A DNA stretch of 64,000 bases from Sphingomonas sp. (GCF_030145815.1 NZ_JAIXHL010000020.1:30200-94199), one strand, 5' to 3'; shown: positions 26,535-35,134, counted from the first letter of the stretch. Translations and numbers: made by a program. Notes: generated from the letters alone by a model not told the origin.

Positions 26535-26686
26535 GCGGCGATCTCCGATCTCTTCGCGCCAGACCTCCATCACTCGCGCATTTTTCAAGGCAATACAAGT
26601 CTTGTTCTGTTCCCAATCTTGATTCACAGTCACTCGCGTACCCAAATCAGGGTACGCCGTTTCAACAAGCGAAAGGAGGTGATCCG

Positions 26687-26743
26687 ATGTCTCATGGTTC
26701 AGCAGTGAGGTCGGTTCAGTTCGTTCGGGAGACGCGCCGCTAA
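26687..26743 (+). CDS. 18-codon leader-like peptide with perfect Shine-Dalgarno
   Basis: The frame encodes MSHGSAVRSVQFVRETRR. It is preceded by AAAGGAGGTGATCC (26672-26685), which matches the anti-Shine-Dalgarno end of 16S rRNA over 14 bases, far more than a normal gene here. The GGAGG lies seven bases before the ATG. The C-terminal VRETRR is Arg rich. The stop codon is two bases before P1 of the downstream junction, so a stalled or terminating ribosome would contact that fold. I infer a regulatory leader peptide. Confidence 0.5.
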   Translation: MSHGSAVRSVQFVRETRR

Positions 26744-26886
26744 GTATCTGCGTCGGATGGCCGCCGGAGGCGCTCCATCCGATCTGGCGTTCGGGAGGTA
26801 TTCTCCTCCAATCAACGACGCCGCAGATGTGACACGCGGTCCGCATGGTCTCCCGGGCTGGAGCTCTCCGGCCGCTGACCATGTCG

Positions 26887-26932
26887 GAGGTCACCGGGTG
26901 CCAGAGATGGCCCCGGTGGCCTCTTTCATTTT
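26887..26932 (+). terminator. intrinsic terminator of the structured RNA
   Basis: A 12-bp stem (26887-26898 with 26912-26923, one G-U pair, 13-base loop) is followed by TTTCATTTT. The uridine tract is on the plus-strand side only, so it ends rightward transcription and not the opposing membrane-protein gene. Confidence 0.75.
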
Positions 26933-27495
26933 CAGAGCAGGTAAACGACCAGATAGCGCGCGACGAGCGCCACCATCACCGCGGTGCTCAACCGCTCACC
27001 GCGCACCAGCATCGCCGCAACCATCAGCGCTGCGAGTATCACGGTCAGCACGACGGCGAGTGGTCGCATCAGCAGCCCGGTCATCGCCGGCGTCGCAAGG
27101 TAAAACCCGATCTGGCATGCCAGCAGCGCCAGCATGACGCCCAGCACGATCCGCCGGACGCGAAAGAAATGGCTGTCCAGTTCGCCATGCTCCGCCGGCT
27201 CCCGCGGAAACACCAGATGTGCGGCGAGGTAATAGGCGCTGGCGAACAGGGTGATCGCCATCAATGAATGGCCCGACACGCCGACCACATCCCGCGTCGT
27301 CCACGCTGCCTGCCAGAAGGACAACAGGTCGAGCAGCACGAAGATACCGAGCAGCGGCGTCAGCCACCCGATCCGCACCGTTGCTCCGGGCCGCAACCGC
27401 GCCTCGATCGCCCGGGCCAGCCCGCCCAGCACCTCGACGATCGACAGGCCGAGCAGCAGCCCGAACAGCGCAAAGATGAATTCAAACTCGCTCAT
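26932..27495 (-). CDS. multi-pass membrane protein (paralogue of 13514-14104)
   Basis: The 187-residue product begins MSEFEFIFALFGLLLGLSIV and has five to six hydrophobic helices. The start at 27495 was chosen because it aligns with the N-terminus of the paralogue at 13514-14104; an upstream in-frame GTG or ATG region adds only non-conserved residues. Shared blocks are GLLLGLSIVEVLGGLARA, GWLTPLLGIFVLLDLLSFW and YYLAAHLVFP. No function is known. Its stop lies at the end of the terminator of the opposing RNA candidate. Confidence 0.7.
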   Translation of the reverse strand: MSEFEFIFALFGLLLGLSIVEVLGGLARAIEARLRPGATVRIGWLTPLLGIFVLLDLLSFWQAAWTTRDVVGVSGHSLMAITLFASAYYLAAHLVFPREPAEHGELDSHFFRVRRIVLGVMLALLACQIGFYLATPAMTGLLMRPLAVVLTVILAALMVAAMLVRGERLSTAVMVALVARYLVVYLL

Positions 27496-27560
27496 GGATT
27501 TTCCCCCGCTACCCACTATCCACGACACCACCGCCCTGTCGAGCGAAAGGCCCGCCGATC

Positions 27561-28151
27561 ATGTCCGACCGCATCCTCGTCCTTTACGGCTCCTACCGCC
27601 GCGACCGTCTGGGCATCCGCCTCGCCCGCTGGCTGAACGCGCAGCTCAATGCGAAAGGCTGCGATGCGGAACTGATCGACGCCAAGGCCATCGACCTCCC
27701 GATGCTCGACCGGATGTATAAGGAGTATCCGAAAGGCGAGGCGCCCGAGGCGATGGAAGCGCTGGCTACCAAGATCAAGGCAGCGGACGGATTCCTCTTC
27801 GTCACCGGTGAATATAATTGGGGCATGCAGCCCGGCCTCAAGAACCTGACCGACCATTTCCTGGAGGAGTGGTTCTGGCGCCCCGCAGCGATCGCCAGCT
27901 ATTCGGCCGGACGACTGGCCGGCGCGCGGAGCAACTCGATGTGGCACCCGACGCTCAGCGAAATGGGGATGGTCGTCATCTCCTCCACGCTGACGGTGGG
28001 CCAGATCGGCCAGGCGATCGATGCCGACGACCAGCCACAGGGGGAAAACGGGGCCGCGCTCACCCGCGCCTTCCCGCGTTTCGCCGATGATTTTCTATGG
28101 TGGGTCGAAGCGGCAAAGGCCCAGCGTGCGCGCCGCGATCCGCCTTATTAA
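27561..28151 (+). CDS. NAD(P)H-dependent FMN reductase family protein
   Basis: The 196-residue flavodoxin-like fold begins ILVLYGSYRRDRLGIRLARW, where GSYR is the FMN-phosphate loop of the NADPH-dependent FMN reductase family. GEYNWGMQPGLKN (about 88-100) is the conserved flavin-ring contact (usually PEYN). Members reduce FMN, quinones, azo dyes or chromate with NAD(P)H. The C-terminus (WWVEAAKAQRARR) is basic. Its stop overlaps the end of a tiny minus-strand membrane gene by four bases. Confidence 0.85.
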   Translation: MSDRILVLYGSYRRDRLGIRLARWLNAQLNAKGCDAELIDAKAIDLPMLDRMYKEYPKGEAPEAMEALATKIKAADGFLFVTGEYNWGMQPGLKNLTDHFLEEWFWRPAAIASYSAGRLAGARSNSMWHPTLSEMGMVVISSTLTVGQIGQAIDADDQPQGENGAALTRAFPRFADDFLWWVEAAKAQRARRDPPY

Positions 28152-28318
28152 GTGAAGTGGAGCAGCAGCCAGATCGACAAAGCGACGACCAGCAACGGCA
28201 TTGCGAGGATCAGCCCGATCACCAGCATCACGCGAACTGCCTGTCGCCGCCCAAACCCCTCGCGCGAACTGGCATAGATCACCCACAACAGCCCGAAGAA
28301 CCCGTTGTTGCGCATCAT
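28148..28318 (-). CDS. 56-aa membrane protein coupled to mutS
   Basis: The ATG at 28318 overlaps the mutS stop codon (ATGA), a sign of translational coupling. The product starts MMRNNGFFGLLWVIYASSRE, has a short basic loop (GFGRRQ), and then a long hydrophobic helix (VMLVIGLILAMPLLVVALSI). It has no similarity that I recognise and may simply be a small inner-membrane protein carried behind mutS. Confidence 0.5.
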   Translation of the reverse strand: MMRNNGFFGLLWVIYASSREGFGRRQAVRVMLVIGLILAMPLLVVALSIWLLLHFT

Positions 28319-30912
28319 GCGTCACCCAATGCCTTGAGCCGATAGAGCGCGTCCAGCGCCTCGCGCGGGCTCAACGCATCGACGTCCAGCGCCTCCAGCT
28401 CCGCACGCAACGGATCAACGGGAGCGGCTTCCTCCGCCACCATCGCCGCAAACAGCGGCAAATCATCCAGCCCCGCCGCGATCCCGCCCGTCTTCTCGCG
28501 CCCTGCCTCCAGCTTCGCGAGCACCGCCTTGGCCCGGCTGATCGTCATCGGCGGCAGCCCCGCCAGCCGCGCAACGGCCAGGCCATAGCTGCGGTCCGCC
28601 GGCCCCTCCGCGACCTCGTGCAACAGCACCAGATCGCCCTTCCATTCCCGCGCCCGCACATGGTGCAGCGACAGTGCCTCGCACCGTTCCGCCAGCCGGG
28701 TCAGCTCGTGATAATGCGTCGCGAACAGGCAGCGGCAGCGATTATCCTCATGGATCGCCTCGACCACCGCCCAGGCGATGGCAAGGCCGTCATAGGTGCT
28801 GGTCCCGCGCCCAACCTCGTCCAGAATGACGAAGCTGCGCGGCGTCGCCTGCGCCAGGATCGCGGCAGTCTCGACCATCTCGACCATGAAGGTCGATCGC
28901 CCGCGCGCCAGATTGTCCGACGCGCCGACCCGGCTGAACAACCGATCGACCAGCCCCAGCTTCGCGCGCGCCGCCGGGACATAGGCGCCCGCCTGCGCCA
29001 GCACCGCGATCAGCGCATTCTGGCGCAAAAAGGTCGATTTGCCGCCCATGTTCGGCCCGGTGACCAGCCACAGCCGGTTGCGTTCGGACAGCACGCAGTC
29101 ATTCGCCACGAACCGCTCGCCACTCCGCGCCAGTGCCGTCTCCACCACCGGATGCCGCCCGCCCTCGACCTCGAAACAGGCGTGATCCACCAAAGCGGGC
29201 CGGGTCCAGCCACCCTCTGCCGCGCGCTCGGCCAGCCCGGCGGCAACGTCGAGCCGGGCGAGCGCATCGGCGGTGGCCGCAATCGCCTCGCGCGTCGCAA
29301 GTGCAGCGGCGGTTAGATCCTCCAGATGCGCCGCCTCCGCCGCCAGCGCATGCGCGCCGGCCTGCGTCACCTTGATCGCAATCTCGTGCAACTCCGGCGC
29401 GTTGAAGCGCACCACGCCCGCCAGCGTCTGGCGATGGGTGAACCCGCTATCGGCCACCATCAGCGCATCGGCATGTTTTGCCGCCACTTCGATATGATAA
29501 CCGAGCACGCCATTATGCTTGATCTTGAGCGCGGCGATCCCCGTCCGGTCGCGATACTGCGCCTCCAGCGCCGCGATCGCGCGCCGCCCGCCGGCGCCCG
29601 CGTCGCGCAGATCGTCGAGCGCGGCGTCATAGCCCTCGGCGATATACCCGCCATGCGCGGCATCGATTGGCGGGGCGGGGACCAGTGCCCGCTGCAACAG
29701 GTCGATCAGCGCGCCATGCCCGCGCAACTGCGGCGCAAGTTCGGCGAGCAGCGTCGGCGCATCCGCCAGCCGCCCCAATTTCTCCCCCAGCCGCCACGCG
29801 CCATCGAGTCCGTCGCGCAGCTGGCCCAGGTCACGCGGACTGCCGCGCCCGGCGGCGAGCCGCCCCAGCGCGCGGCCGATATCGGGCAGGCTGCGCAGCG
29901 TCCCGCGCACATCCTCACGCAGGCCGGGGTCGTCGTGGAATCGCTGCACCAGATCGAGCCGCGCTTCGATCGCACTGACATCCATCAGCGGCGCGGCCAG
30001 ATCCTGCCCCAGCAGCCGCGCGCCCGCGCCCGTCACCGTCCGGTCGACCGCGTCGAGCAGGCTGCCCTTGCGCATCCCCGACTGGCTCTGCGTCAGCTCC
30101 AGGCTCTCGCGCGTCGCCGCGTCGATCGCCATGCACGCATCCGACCGGGTGATGCGCGGCGGGCGCAGAAAGGGCAGGGCGCCCTTGGCGGTATGGTCGA
30201 GATAGGCGATCAGCCCACCCGCCGCCGCCAGTGCCGCGCGCCCGAACTGCCCGAACCCGTCCAGCGTCGCTACACCGAACAGCGCCTTGATCCGCGCCTC
30301 GCCCCGACTGCTGTCGAACTCGCCGCGTGGGCGGGTGGTGGTGGCGAGCAATTCCGCCTCGCTCCCCTCCGCCACGACGATCTCGGCCGGGTTGAGCTGC
30401 GCCAGCACCGCGCTCACCGCGTCCGCGCTGCATTCCAGCAGCTCGAACCTACCAGTGGAGATGTCCGCCGCCGCGATCGCGACCTCGCCCCCCGCCTCGC
30501 CGATCGCCGCGCACCAGTTCGCGCTGCGGCTGTCAAGCAATGCCTCTTCGGTCAGCGTGCCGGCAGTAACGACGCGGATGATCGCCCGCGCAACCAACGC
30601 CTTGGACCCGCCGCGCTTCTTCGCCTCCTCCGGCGTTTCGATCTGGTCGGCAATAGCGACGCGATGCCCCGCCTTGATCAGCCGCGCGAGATAGCCTTCC
30701 GCCGAATGCGCCGGCACGCCGCACATCGGAATCTTGTCGCCGCCATGCTCCCCGCGCGACGTCAGCGCGATGTCGAGGACGTTGCTCGCGATCTTCGCAT
30801 CGTCGAAGAACAGCTCGAAGAAATCACCCATGCGATAGAACAGCAGGCAGTCCTGCGACTCCGCCTTGAGCGCCAGATATTGCGCCATCATCGGGGTGGG
30901 GGCGGCGGTCAT
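28315..30912 (-). CDS. mutS: DNA mismatch repair protein MutS
   Basis: MutS recognises mismatches and recruits MutL. The 865-residue product has the N-terminal mismatch-binding domain with the Phe-X-Glu motif region (YRMGDFFELFFDDA, about 25-38; FFELF). Core and clamp domains follow, then the ATPase with Walker A TGPNMGGKSTFLRQ (about 625), Walker B VILDEVGRGTSTYDG and the helix-turn-helix tail. The length is normal. The ATG lies only seven bases after the stop of a ParE-type toxin gene, and its stop overlaps the start of a 56-aa membrane protein, so these genes appear to form one transcription unit. Confidence 0.97.
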   Translation of the reverse strand: MTAAPTPMMAQYLALKAESQDCLLFYRMGDFFELFFDDAKIASNVLDIALTSRGEHGGDKIPMCGVPAHSAEGYLARLIKAGHRVAIADQIETPEEAKKRGGSKALVARAIIRVVTAGTLTEEALLDSRSANWCAAIGEAGGEVAIAAADISTGRFELLECSADAVSAVLAQLNPAEIVVAEGSEAELLATTTRPRGEFDSSRGEARIKALFGVATLDGFGQFGRAALAAAGGLIAYLDHTAKGALPFLRPPRITRSDACMAIDAATRESLELTQSQSGMRKGSLLDAVDRTVTGAGARLLGQDLAAPLMDVSAIEARLDLVQRFHDDPGLREDVRGTLRSLPDIGRALGRLAAGRGSPRDLGQLRDGLDGAWRLGEKLGRLADAPTLLAELAPQLRGHGALIDLLQRALVPAPPIDAAHGGYIAEGYDAALDDLRDAGAGGRRAIAALEAQYRDRTGIAALKIKHNGVLGYHIEVAAKHADALMVADSGFTHRQTLAGVVRFNAPELHEIAIKVTQAGAHALAAEAAHLEDLTAAALATREAIAATADALARLDVAAGLAERAAEGGWTRPALVDHACFEVEGGRHPVVETALARSGERFVANDCVLSERNRLWLVTGPNMGGKSTFLRQNALIAVLAQAGAYVPAARAKLGLVDRLFSRVGASDNLARGRSTFMVEMVETAAILAQATPRSFVILDEVGRGTSTYDGLAIAWAVVEAIHEDNRCRCLFATHYHELTRLAERCEALSLHHVRAREWKGDLVLLHEVAEGPADRSYGLAVARLAGLPPMTISRAKAVLAKLEAGREKTGGIAAGLDDLPLFAAMVAEEAAPVDPLRAELEALDVDALSPREALDALYRLKALGDA

Positions 30913-30919
30913 TGTGGGA

Positions 30920-31198
30920 TCATTCTTCGATGGGGCGACGCGCGCCGTGGCGGATGCTGAGGATCGACACGGTGTCGTCGACGACCTGGTAACGTAGGAT
31001 GTAGGGCGGGACGGTCACGAGTTCGCGGGTGCCATTGCCAGCGGGGCGACCGCGATTGGGAAAGTCGGTCAGACTTTCCCCGGCATTGGCAAACCGCGTG
31101 AGAATGCGTTGCGCTGCGGCCTCATCAAACACGCTGATATAGGTAATGATCAGGTCGAGTTGTTCGAGCGCTTCGCTCGTCCAGTCTATCGTCGCCAT
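30920..31198 (-). CDS. ParE/RelE-family toxin
   Basis: The 92-residue product fits the ParE/RelE fold: WTSEALEQLDLIITYISVFD at the N-terminus, an AAAQRILTRF helix, PNRGRPAGNGTRELVTV in the middle and YILRYQVVDDTVSILSIRHG at the end. ParE members poison gyrase and RelE members cut mRNA; this sequence looks closer to ParE. Its ATG overlaps the antitoxin gene by 13 bases. It sits directly upstream of mutS on the same strand. Confidence 0.85.
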   Translation of the reverse strand: MATIDWTSEALEQLDLIITYISVFDEAAAQRILTRFANAGESLTDFPNRGRPAGNGTRELVTVPPYILRYQVVDDTVSILSIRHGARRPIEE

Positions 31199-31365
31199 TC
31201 GCGCGGCATCGGCTTCCAGTCAGGGGTGCCCCAGGTTCGCAACCAGGCGGCGACCTTTTCGTGGGGAACGACGCGACCGGCAGCGATGTCGGCGCGAGCG
31301 CGCGCGTCCGATGCGGCAATCGCCTCCGCATCCGGTTCGCTGAAAATCTCACGATCATGCTCCAT
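31186..31365 (-). CDS. antitoxin partner of ParE/RelE-type toxin
   Basis: The 59-residue product begins MEHDREIFSEPDAEAIAASD and ends WGTPDWKPMPREWRR. The ADIAAGRVVPHEKVAAWL segment is typical of short antitoxins encoded upstream of ParE/RelE toxins. Such proteins neutralise the toxin and repress their own promoter. The start at 31365 is preferred to a slightly longer one. It overlaps the toxin start, as is usual for these pairs. Confidence 0.8.
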   Translation of the reverse strand: MEHDREIFSEPDAEAIAASDARARADIAAGRVVPHEKVAAWLRTWGTPDWKPMPREWRR

Positions 31366-31543
31366 GCCCCGCATCATACAAGCTCGCCCAAAGTTTGCCT
31401 AGGTCCGCCTTATGTGCGGAAATTCGCACAATATGCCGGACCTGTGCCGCACAATCCACGGATTCGATCGCATTCCCCAGCGTCAAGGCGCGTTGCAATC
31501 CGCGCCCGCTCGCCCCTAAAGGGAAGCCGACCGGGAGAGCGAA

Positions 31544-33802
31544 ATGTCCGAAGAAGCCAATATCCAGTTTTCCGAGCGCGAGGCACTGCTGTTCCACTCG
31601 GAGGGCCGGCCCGGCAAGATCGAGATCGTGGCAAGCAAGCCACTGACCACGCAGCGCGATTTGGCGCTCGCTTACTCCCCCGGTGTCGCGGTCCCGGTTC
31701 AGGCGATCGCCGATGATCCCGCCACCGCCTATGACTATACCGCCAAGGGCAACCTCGTCGCGGTCATCTCCAATGGCACCGCGATTCTAGGCATGGGCAA
31801 TCTGGGGGCATTGGCGTCCAAGCCCGTGATGGAGGGCAAGGCGGTGCTGTTCAAGCGCTTCGCCGATGTCGATTCGATCGATCTCGAGGTGAAGACCGAG
31901 GATGTCGACGCCTTCATCAACTGCGTCGAACTGCTCGAACCCAGCTTTGGCGGCATCAACCTTGAGGATATCAAGGCGCCTGAATGCTTTATCATCGAGC
32001 AGACGCTGCGCGAGCGGATGAACATCCCGGTGTTCCATGACGACCAGCATGGCACCGCGATCATTACCGCCGCCGGACTGATCAACGCCTGCCTGCTCAC
32101 CGGCCGCAACCTGGCCGATATCAAGGTGGTGGTGAACGGCGCGGGTGCCGCCGCCATCGCCTGCACCGAACTCATGAAAGCGATGGGCGTGCGGCACGAA
32201 AACGTGCTGATGTGCGACCGCACTGGCGTCATCACCACCGATCGCGAAGGCGTGAACCAGTGGCAGTCGGCGCATGCCGCCACCACCGATCGCCGCACTC
32301 TGACCGAAGCTTTGGTCGGCGCCGACGTGTTCCTCGGCCTGTCCGCCGCCGGCGCGCTGAAGCCCGAGATGGTCAAGGACATGGCCCCCGCGCCGATCAT
32401 CTTCGCCATGGCCAATCCGGAGCCCGAGATCCGCCCCGAACTGGCCAAGGCCGCACGCCCCGATGCGATCATCGCCACCGGCCGCTCGGACTATCCCAAT
32501 CAGGTCAACAACGTCCTCGGCTTCCCCTTCATCTTCCGCGGCGCGCTCGACGTGCGCGCGACGGCGGTGAATGAGGAGATGAAGATCGCCGCCGCCCGCG
32601 CCATCGCCGAACTCGCGCGTGAACAGGTGCCCGAGGAAGTCGCGCTCGCCTATGGCAAGGCGCACAGCTTCGGCCCCGAATATATCATCCCCGCGCCGTT
32701 CGACCCGCGCCTGATGGAAGTCGTGTCGATGGCGGTGGCCAAGGCGGCGATGGACTCGGGCGTCGCGACCAAGCCGATCCTCGACATGGCCGCCTATCGC
32801 CACACGCTGCGCGGTCGCCTCAACCCGACCACGTCGGTGCTGACACTCGCCTATGAAGGCGCGCGCGCGCATCCCAAGCGCGTGATCTTCGCCGAGGCGG
32901 AAGAGGAAGTCGTGCTGCGTGCGGCCATCGCCTTCCGCGACGGCGGTTATGGCACGCCAGTGTTGGTCGGCCGCGACGACGTGCCGGAACGGCTGCGCGC
33001 GCTCGGCGTCAGCGATCCCGACAGTTTCGAACTGCACAACAGCCGCAACTCGCCGCTCGTCCCGGCGATGGTCGACTTCCTCTACAACCGGCTCCAGCGC
33101 CGTGGCTATCTGCGCCGCGATTGCGAGCGGATGGTGAACCAGGATCGCAACATCTTCGGCTCGCTGCTGCTGCAGCTGGGGGAGGGCGATGCGATGATCA
33201 CCGGCGTCACCCGCACCTATTCGCAGACGCTGCGCGAAGTGCGCCGCGTGATCGACGTCGCCGATGGCCGCACCGCGTTCGGCATGCACTTGATGGTCGG
33301 CCAGTCGCACACGGTGTTCATCGCCGACACCACGGTCAATGAACGCCCGAGTGCCGAGGAACTGGCCGACATCGCCGAACAGACCGCGCAGGTCGCACGC
33401 CAGATGGGCCACGAACCGCGCGTCGCGTTCCTCAGCTATTCGAACTTCGGCAACCCGAAGGGCGCGTTCCTCGAAAATATCCGCGACGCGGTGAAGGTGC
33501 TCGACGGGCGCGGCGTCAGCTTCGAATATGAAGGCGAAATGGCCCCCGACGTGGCGCTCAACCCGCGTCAGCTCGCCAACTATCCGTTCGCCCGCCTGTC
33601 CGGCCCGGCCAACATCCTGATCATGCCGGGCCTCCAGTCCGCGCATATCTCGGCCAAGCTGCTGCGTGAGCTGGGCGGCGACAGCATGATCGGCCCGATG
33701 CTGGTCGGCATGGAAAAGCCGGTCCAGGTCGCCCCGATGACCAGCAGCGCGGGCGACCTGGTGACGCTCGCGGTGCTCGCAGCGGGCGGGATCGCGCGTT
33801 AG
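31544..33802 (+). CDS. maeB: NADP-dependent malic enzyme with phosphotransacetylase-like domain
   Basis: The enzyme converts malate to pyruvate and CO2, forming NADPH. Residues 1 to about 430 are the malic enzyme (SPGVAVPVQAIADDP, FHDDQHGTAI, VVVNGAGAAAIACTELMKA for the NADP fold). Residues about 440-752 are a phosphotransacetylase-like domain, which in MaeB proteins is regulatory and binds acetyl-CoA. The 752-residue length fits the hybrid class. It is a single-gene unit and overlaps the converging methyltransferase gene by four bases. Confidence 0.95.
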   Translation: MSEEANIQFSEREALLFHSEGRPGKIEIVASKPLTTQRDLALAYSPGVAVPVQAIADDPATAYDYTAKGNLVAVISNGTAILGMGNLGALASKPVMEGKAVLFKRFADVDSIDLEVKTEDVDAFINCVELLEPSFGGINLEDIKAPECFIIEQTLRERMNIPVFHDDQHGTAIITAAGLINACLLTGRNLADIKVVVNGAGAAAIACTELMKAMGVRHENVLMCDRTGVITTDREGVNQWQSAHAATTDRRTLTEALVGADVFLGLSAAGALKPEMVKDMAPAPIIFAMANPEPEIRPELAKAARPDAIIATGRSDYPNQVNNVLGFPFIFRGALDVRATAVNEEMKIAAARAIAELAREQVPEEVALAYGKAHSFGPEYIIPAPFDPRLMEVVSMAVAKAAMDSGVATKPILDMAAYRHTLRGRLNPTTSVLTLAYEGARAHPKRVIFAEAEEEVVLRAAIAFRDGGYGTPVLVGRDDVPERLRALGVSDPDSFELHNSRNSPLVPAMVDFLYNRLQRRGYLRRDCERMVNQDRNIFGSLLLQLGEGDAMITGVTRTYSQTLREVRRVIDVADGRTAFGMHLMVGQSHTVFIADTTVNERPSAEELADIAEQTAQVARQMGHEPRVAFLSYSNFGNPKGAFLENIRDAVKVLDGRGVSFEYEGEMAPDVALNPRQLANYPFARLSGPANILIMPGLQSAHISAKLLRELGGDSMIGPMLVGMEKPVQVAPMTSSAGDLVTLAVLAAGGIAR

Positions 33803-34626
33803 GCGCGCGCGTCGATCCGCCAGCATGCTGCGGTGAAGCTCACGCAGTCGCCGTCCACGAACGACGCAAACGCATCACGCAATTGCGCCAGGACTGCGGC
33901 GCGGGACGCATCGTCAAGTTGCCGCAGGACGATGCCGACCCGCCCCATGTGCAGCAGATAGGCGTCGAGCGCTGCAAGCGGCATCGTGCATTCGGCGTCA
34001 AATGGCGTCAGCACCGCGTGCGACCAGCCCGCATCCGCCAGAATAGCGCGAACCCGATCCGGGTCGGCAAAGGCGAACTGGCCGGGCGCATCGGCCTGCT
34101 GCGGTGGAAGCGGCGGCAGCATCTCTGCGGTGGCGCGCTCTGCGCAGGTCATGAACGGGTTTTCACCGGGCGAACGCCAGGCAAATGCCGTCAATGGCGC
34201 GTCCGGCAGCAGCATGGCACGGATCCGTGCAAAGGCAGCCACCGGTTCGTCGAAGAACATGATCCCGAAGCGCGACACCGCCATGTCGAACGGCGCATCG
34301 GCGGTGATGCGCGACGCATCCCCCGCGATGAAGCGGGCGTCGACGCCGCAAAGTCCTGCCCGCTGCTTGGCCAGATCGATCATCGGCACGGACAAATCTG
34401 CGCCGGTCGCATGGCCACGTCCCGCGACTGCCCGACCAATCGCGATCGTGGTCGCGCCGGTTCCGCAGCCGATGTCGAGCACATGGCGCGCACCCACTTC
34501 CGTTACCGCATCGACCATCGCGGTCTCGAACGGTTCAAACAGCTGATCGAGCGTGCTCTGCATCGTCAGCCATGCGTCCGCTGCCGGGCCATTCCACAAT
34601 TGCGCCTGGGTCATCGTCTCGATCAT
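33799..34626 (-). CDS. class I SAM-dependent methyltransferase
   Basis: The 275-residue product has motif I VLDIGCGTGATTIAIGRAV (about 49-67) and the acidic ATGADLSVPMIDLAKQR. A later FDMAVSRFGIMFFDEP fits the UbiE/COQ5-like methyltransferase superfamily. The substrate is unknown. It is divergent from a MerR-family gene with 73 bases between them, and a MerR-type palindrome lies in that gap, so it is probably the regulated target. Confidence 0.85.
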   Translation of the reverse strand: MIETMTQAQLWNGPAADAWLTMQSTLDQLFEPFETAMVDAVTEVGARHVLDIGCGTGATTIAIGRAVAGRGHATGADLSVPMIDLAKQRAGLCGVDARFIAGDASRITADAPFDMAVSRFGIMFFDEPVAAFARIRAMLLPDAPLTAFAWRSPGENPFMTCAERATAEMLPPLPPQQADAPGQFAFADPDRVRAILADAGWSHAVLTPFDAECTMPLAALDAYLLHMGRVGIVLRQLDDASRAAVLAQLRDAFASFVDGDCVSFTAACWRIDARA

Positions 34627-34674
34627 CGTTCATCCTTTCGCTTGATTCGGTTGGGTCGAGGCGGCACCTTGCCA

Positions 34675-34692
34675 CTTCAAGTCAACTTGAGG
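34675..34692. promoter_or_regulatory. MerR-family operator
   Basis: CTTCAAGTCAACTTGAGG is a near-perfect dyad (CAAG-TCAA-CTTG core, one mismatch in the arms) closely resembling the SoxR-type box. On the minus strand TTGACC followed after 19 bases by CAAGGT brackets it, the long-spacer promoter layout typical of MerR-family control. It lies eight bases before the regulator gene. Confidence 0.65.
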
Positions 34693-34699
34693 TCAAGCG

Positions 34700-35131
34700 A
34701 TGTCTGCGATCGATATCAATGCAGTCGCGCGTCAGTCGGGAGTGCCCGCCTCGACCTTGCGCTACTATGAAGAGCGCGGTCTGATCGCGTCGATCGGGCG
34801 ACGGGGGCTCAAGCGGGTGTTTGCACCGGGCATTCTCGAACGGCTGGCGCTGATCGCGCTGGGGCGACAGGCCGGGTTCTCGCTCGACGAGATCGCTGCG
34901 ATGTTCGATGCGCGGGGCATGGCGGTCATCGACCGCGACATGCTGCGGGCCAAGGCGGATGAGCTGGATCTGCTGATCCGGCGGCTCTCGGCGATGCGCG
35001 ACGGCTTGCGCCATGCGGCGGATTGCCCGGCACCCCAGCATATGGAGTGCCCGACCTTTCAACGGATCGTGCGTGCCGCAGCGTCGGGCGCGCTCAGTCG
35101 GCGCGCGCAGCCGATCAAACTGCCACGCTAG
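34700..35131 (+). CDS. MerR-family transcriptional regulator
   Basis: The 143-residue protein has the N-terminal winged helix-turn-helix typical of MerR proteins (INAVARQSGVPASTLRYYEERGLI, about residues 6-29), a dimerisation coiled-coil, and Cys residues in ADCPAPQHMECPTF near the C-terminus that could bind metal or sense redox state. It lacks the four-Cys cluster of SoxR. It probably controls itself and the divergent methyltransferase from the palindrome between them. Confidence 0.88.
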   Translation: MSAIDINAVARQSGVPASTLRYYEERGLIASIGRRGLKRVFAPGILERLALIALGRQAGFSLDEIAAMFDARGMAVIDRDMLRAKADELDLLIRRLSAMRDGLRHAADCPAPQHMECPTFQRIVRAAASGALSRRAQPIKLPR

Positions 35132-35134
35132 CAC

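Larger units (their letters stand above)
26636..26932 (+). ncRNA. candidate structured regulatory RNA with internal uORF and terminator
   Basis: This occupies the 397-base gap after the methyltransferase-like gene. In order: an 8-bp perfect hairpin (26636-26643 with 26650-26657); AAAGGAGGTGATCC at 26672-26685; an 18-codon frame (26687-26743); and a three-way junction. The junction has P1 26746-26752 with 26822-26828, P2 26753-26760 with 26775-26782 (both perfect), and P3 CGTT 26788-26791 with AACG 26814-26817. Next come a 7-bp stem (26844-26850 with 26877-26883) and an intrinsic terminator. No plus-strand gene follows directly; the next gene is antisense. The family is not assigned. It could be a leader-type attenuator without its gene, or a free sRNA. 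Confidence 0.65.

Noticed and set aside
26672..26685. Fragment of a 16S rRNA gene (minus strand reads GGATCACCTCCTTT)
   Set aside because: The match is limited to 14 bases and no further rRNA sequence is present; it is better read as an unusually complete Shine-Dalgarno sequence on the plus strand.
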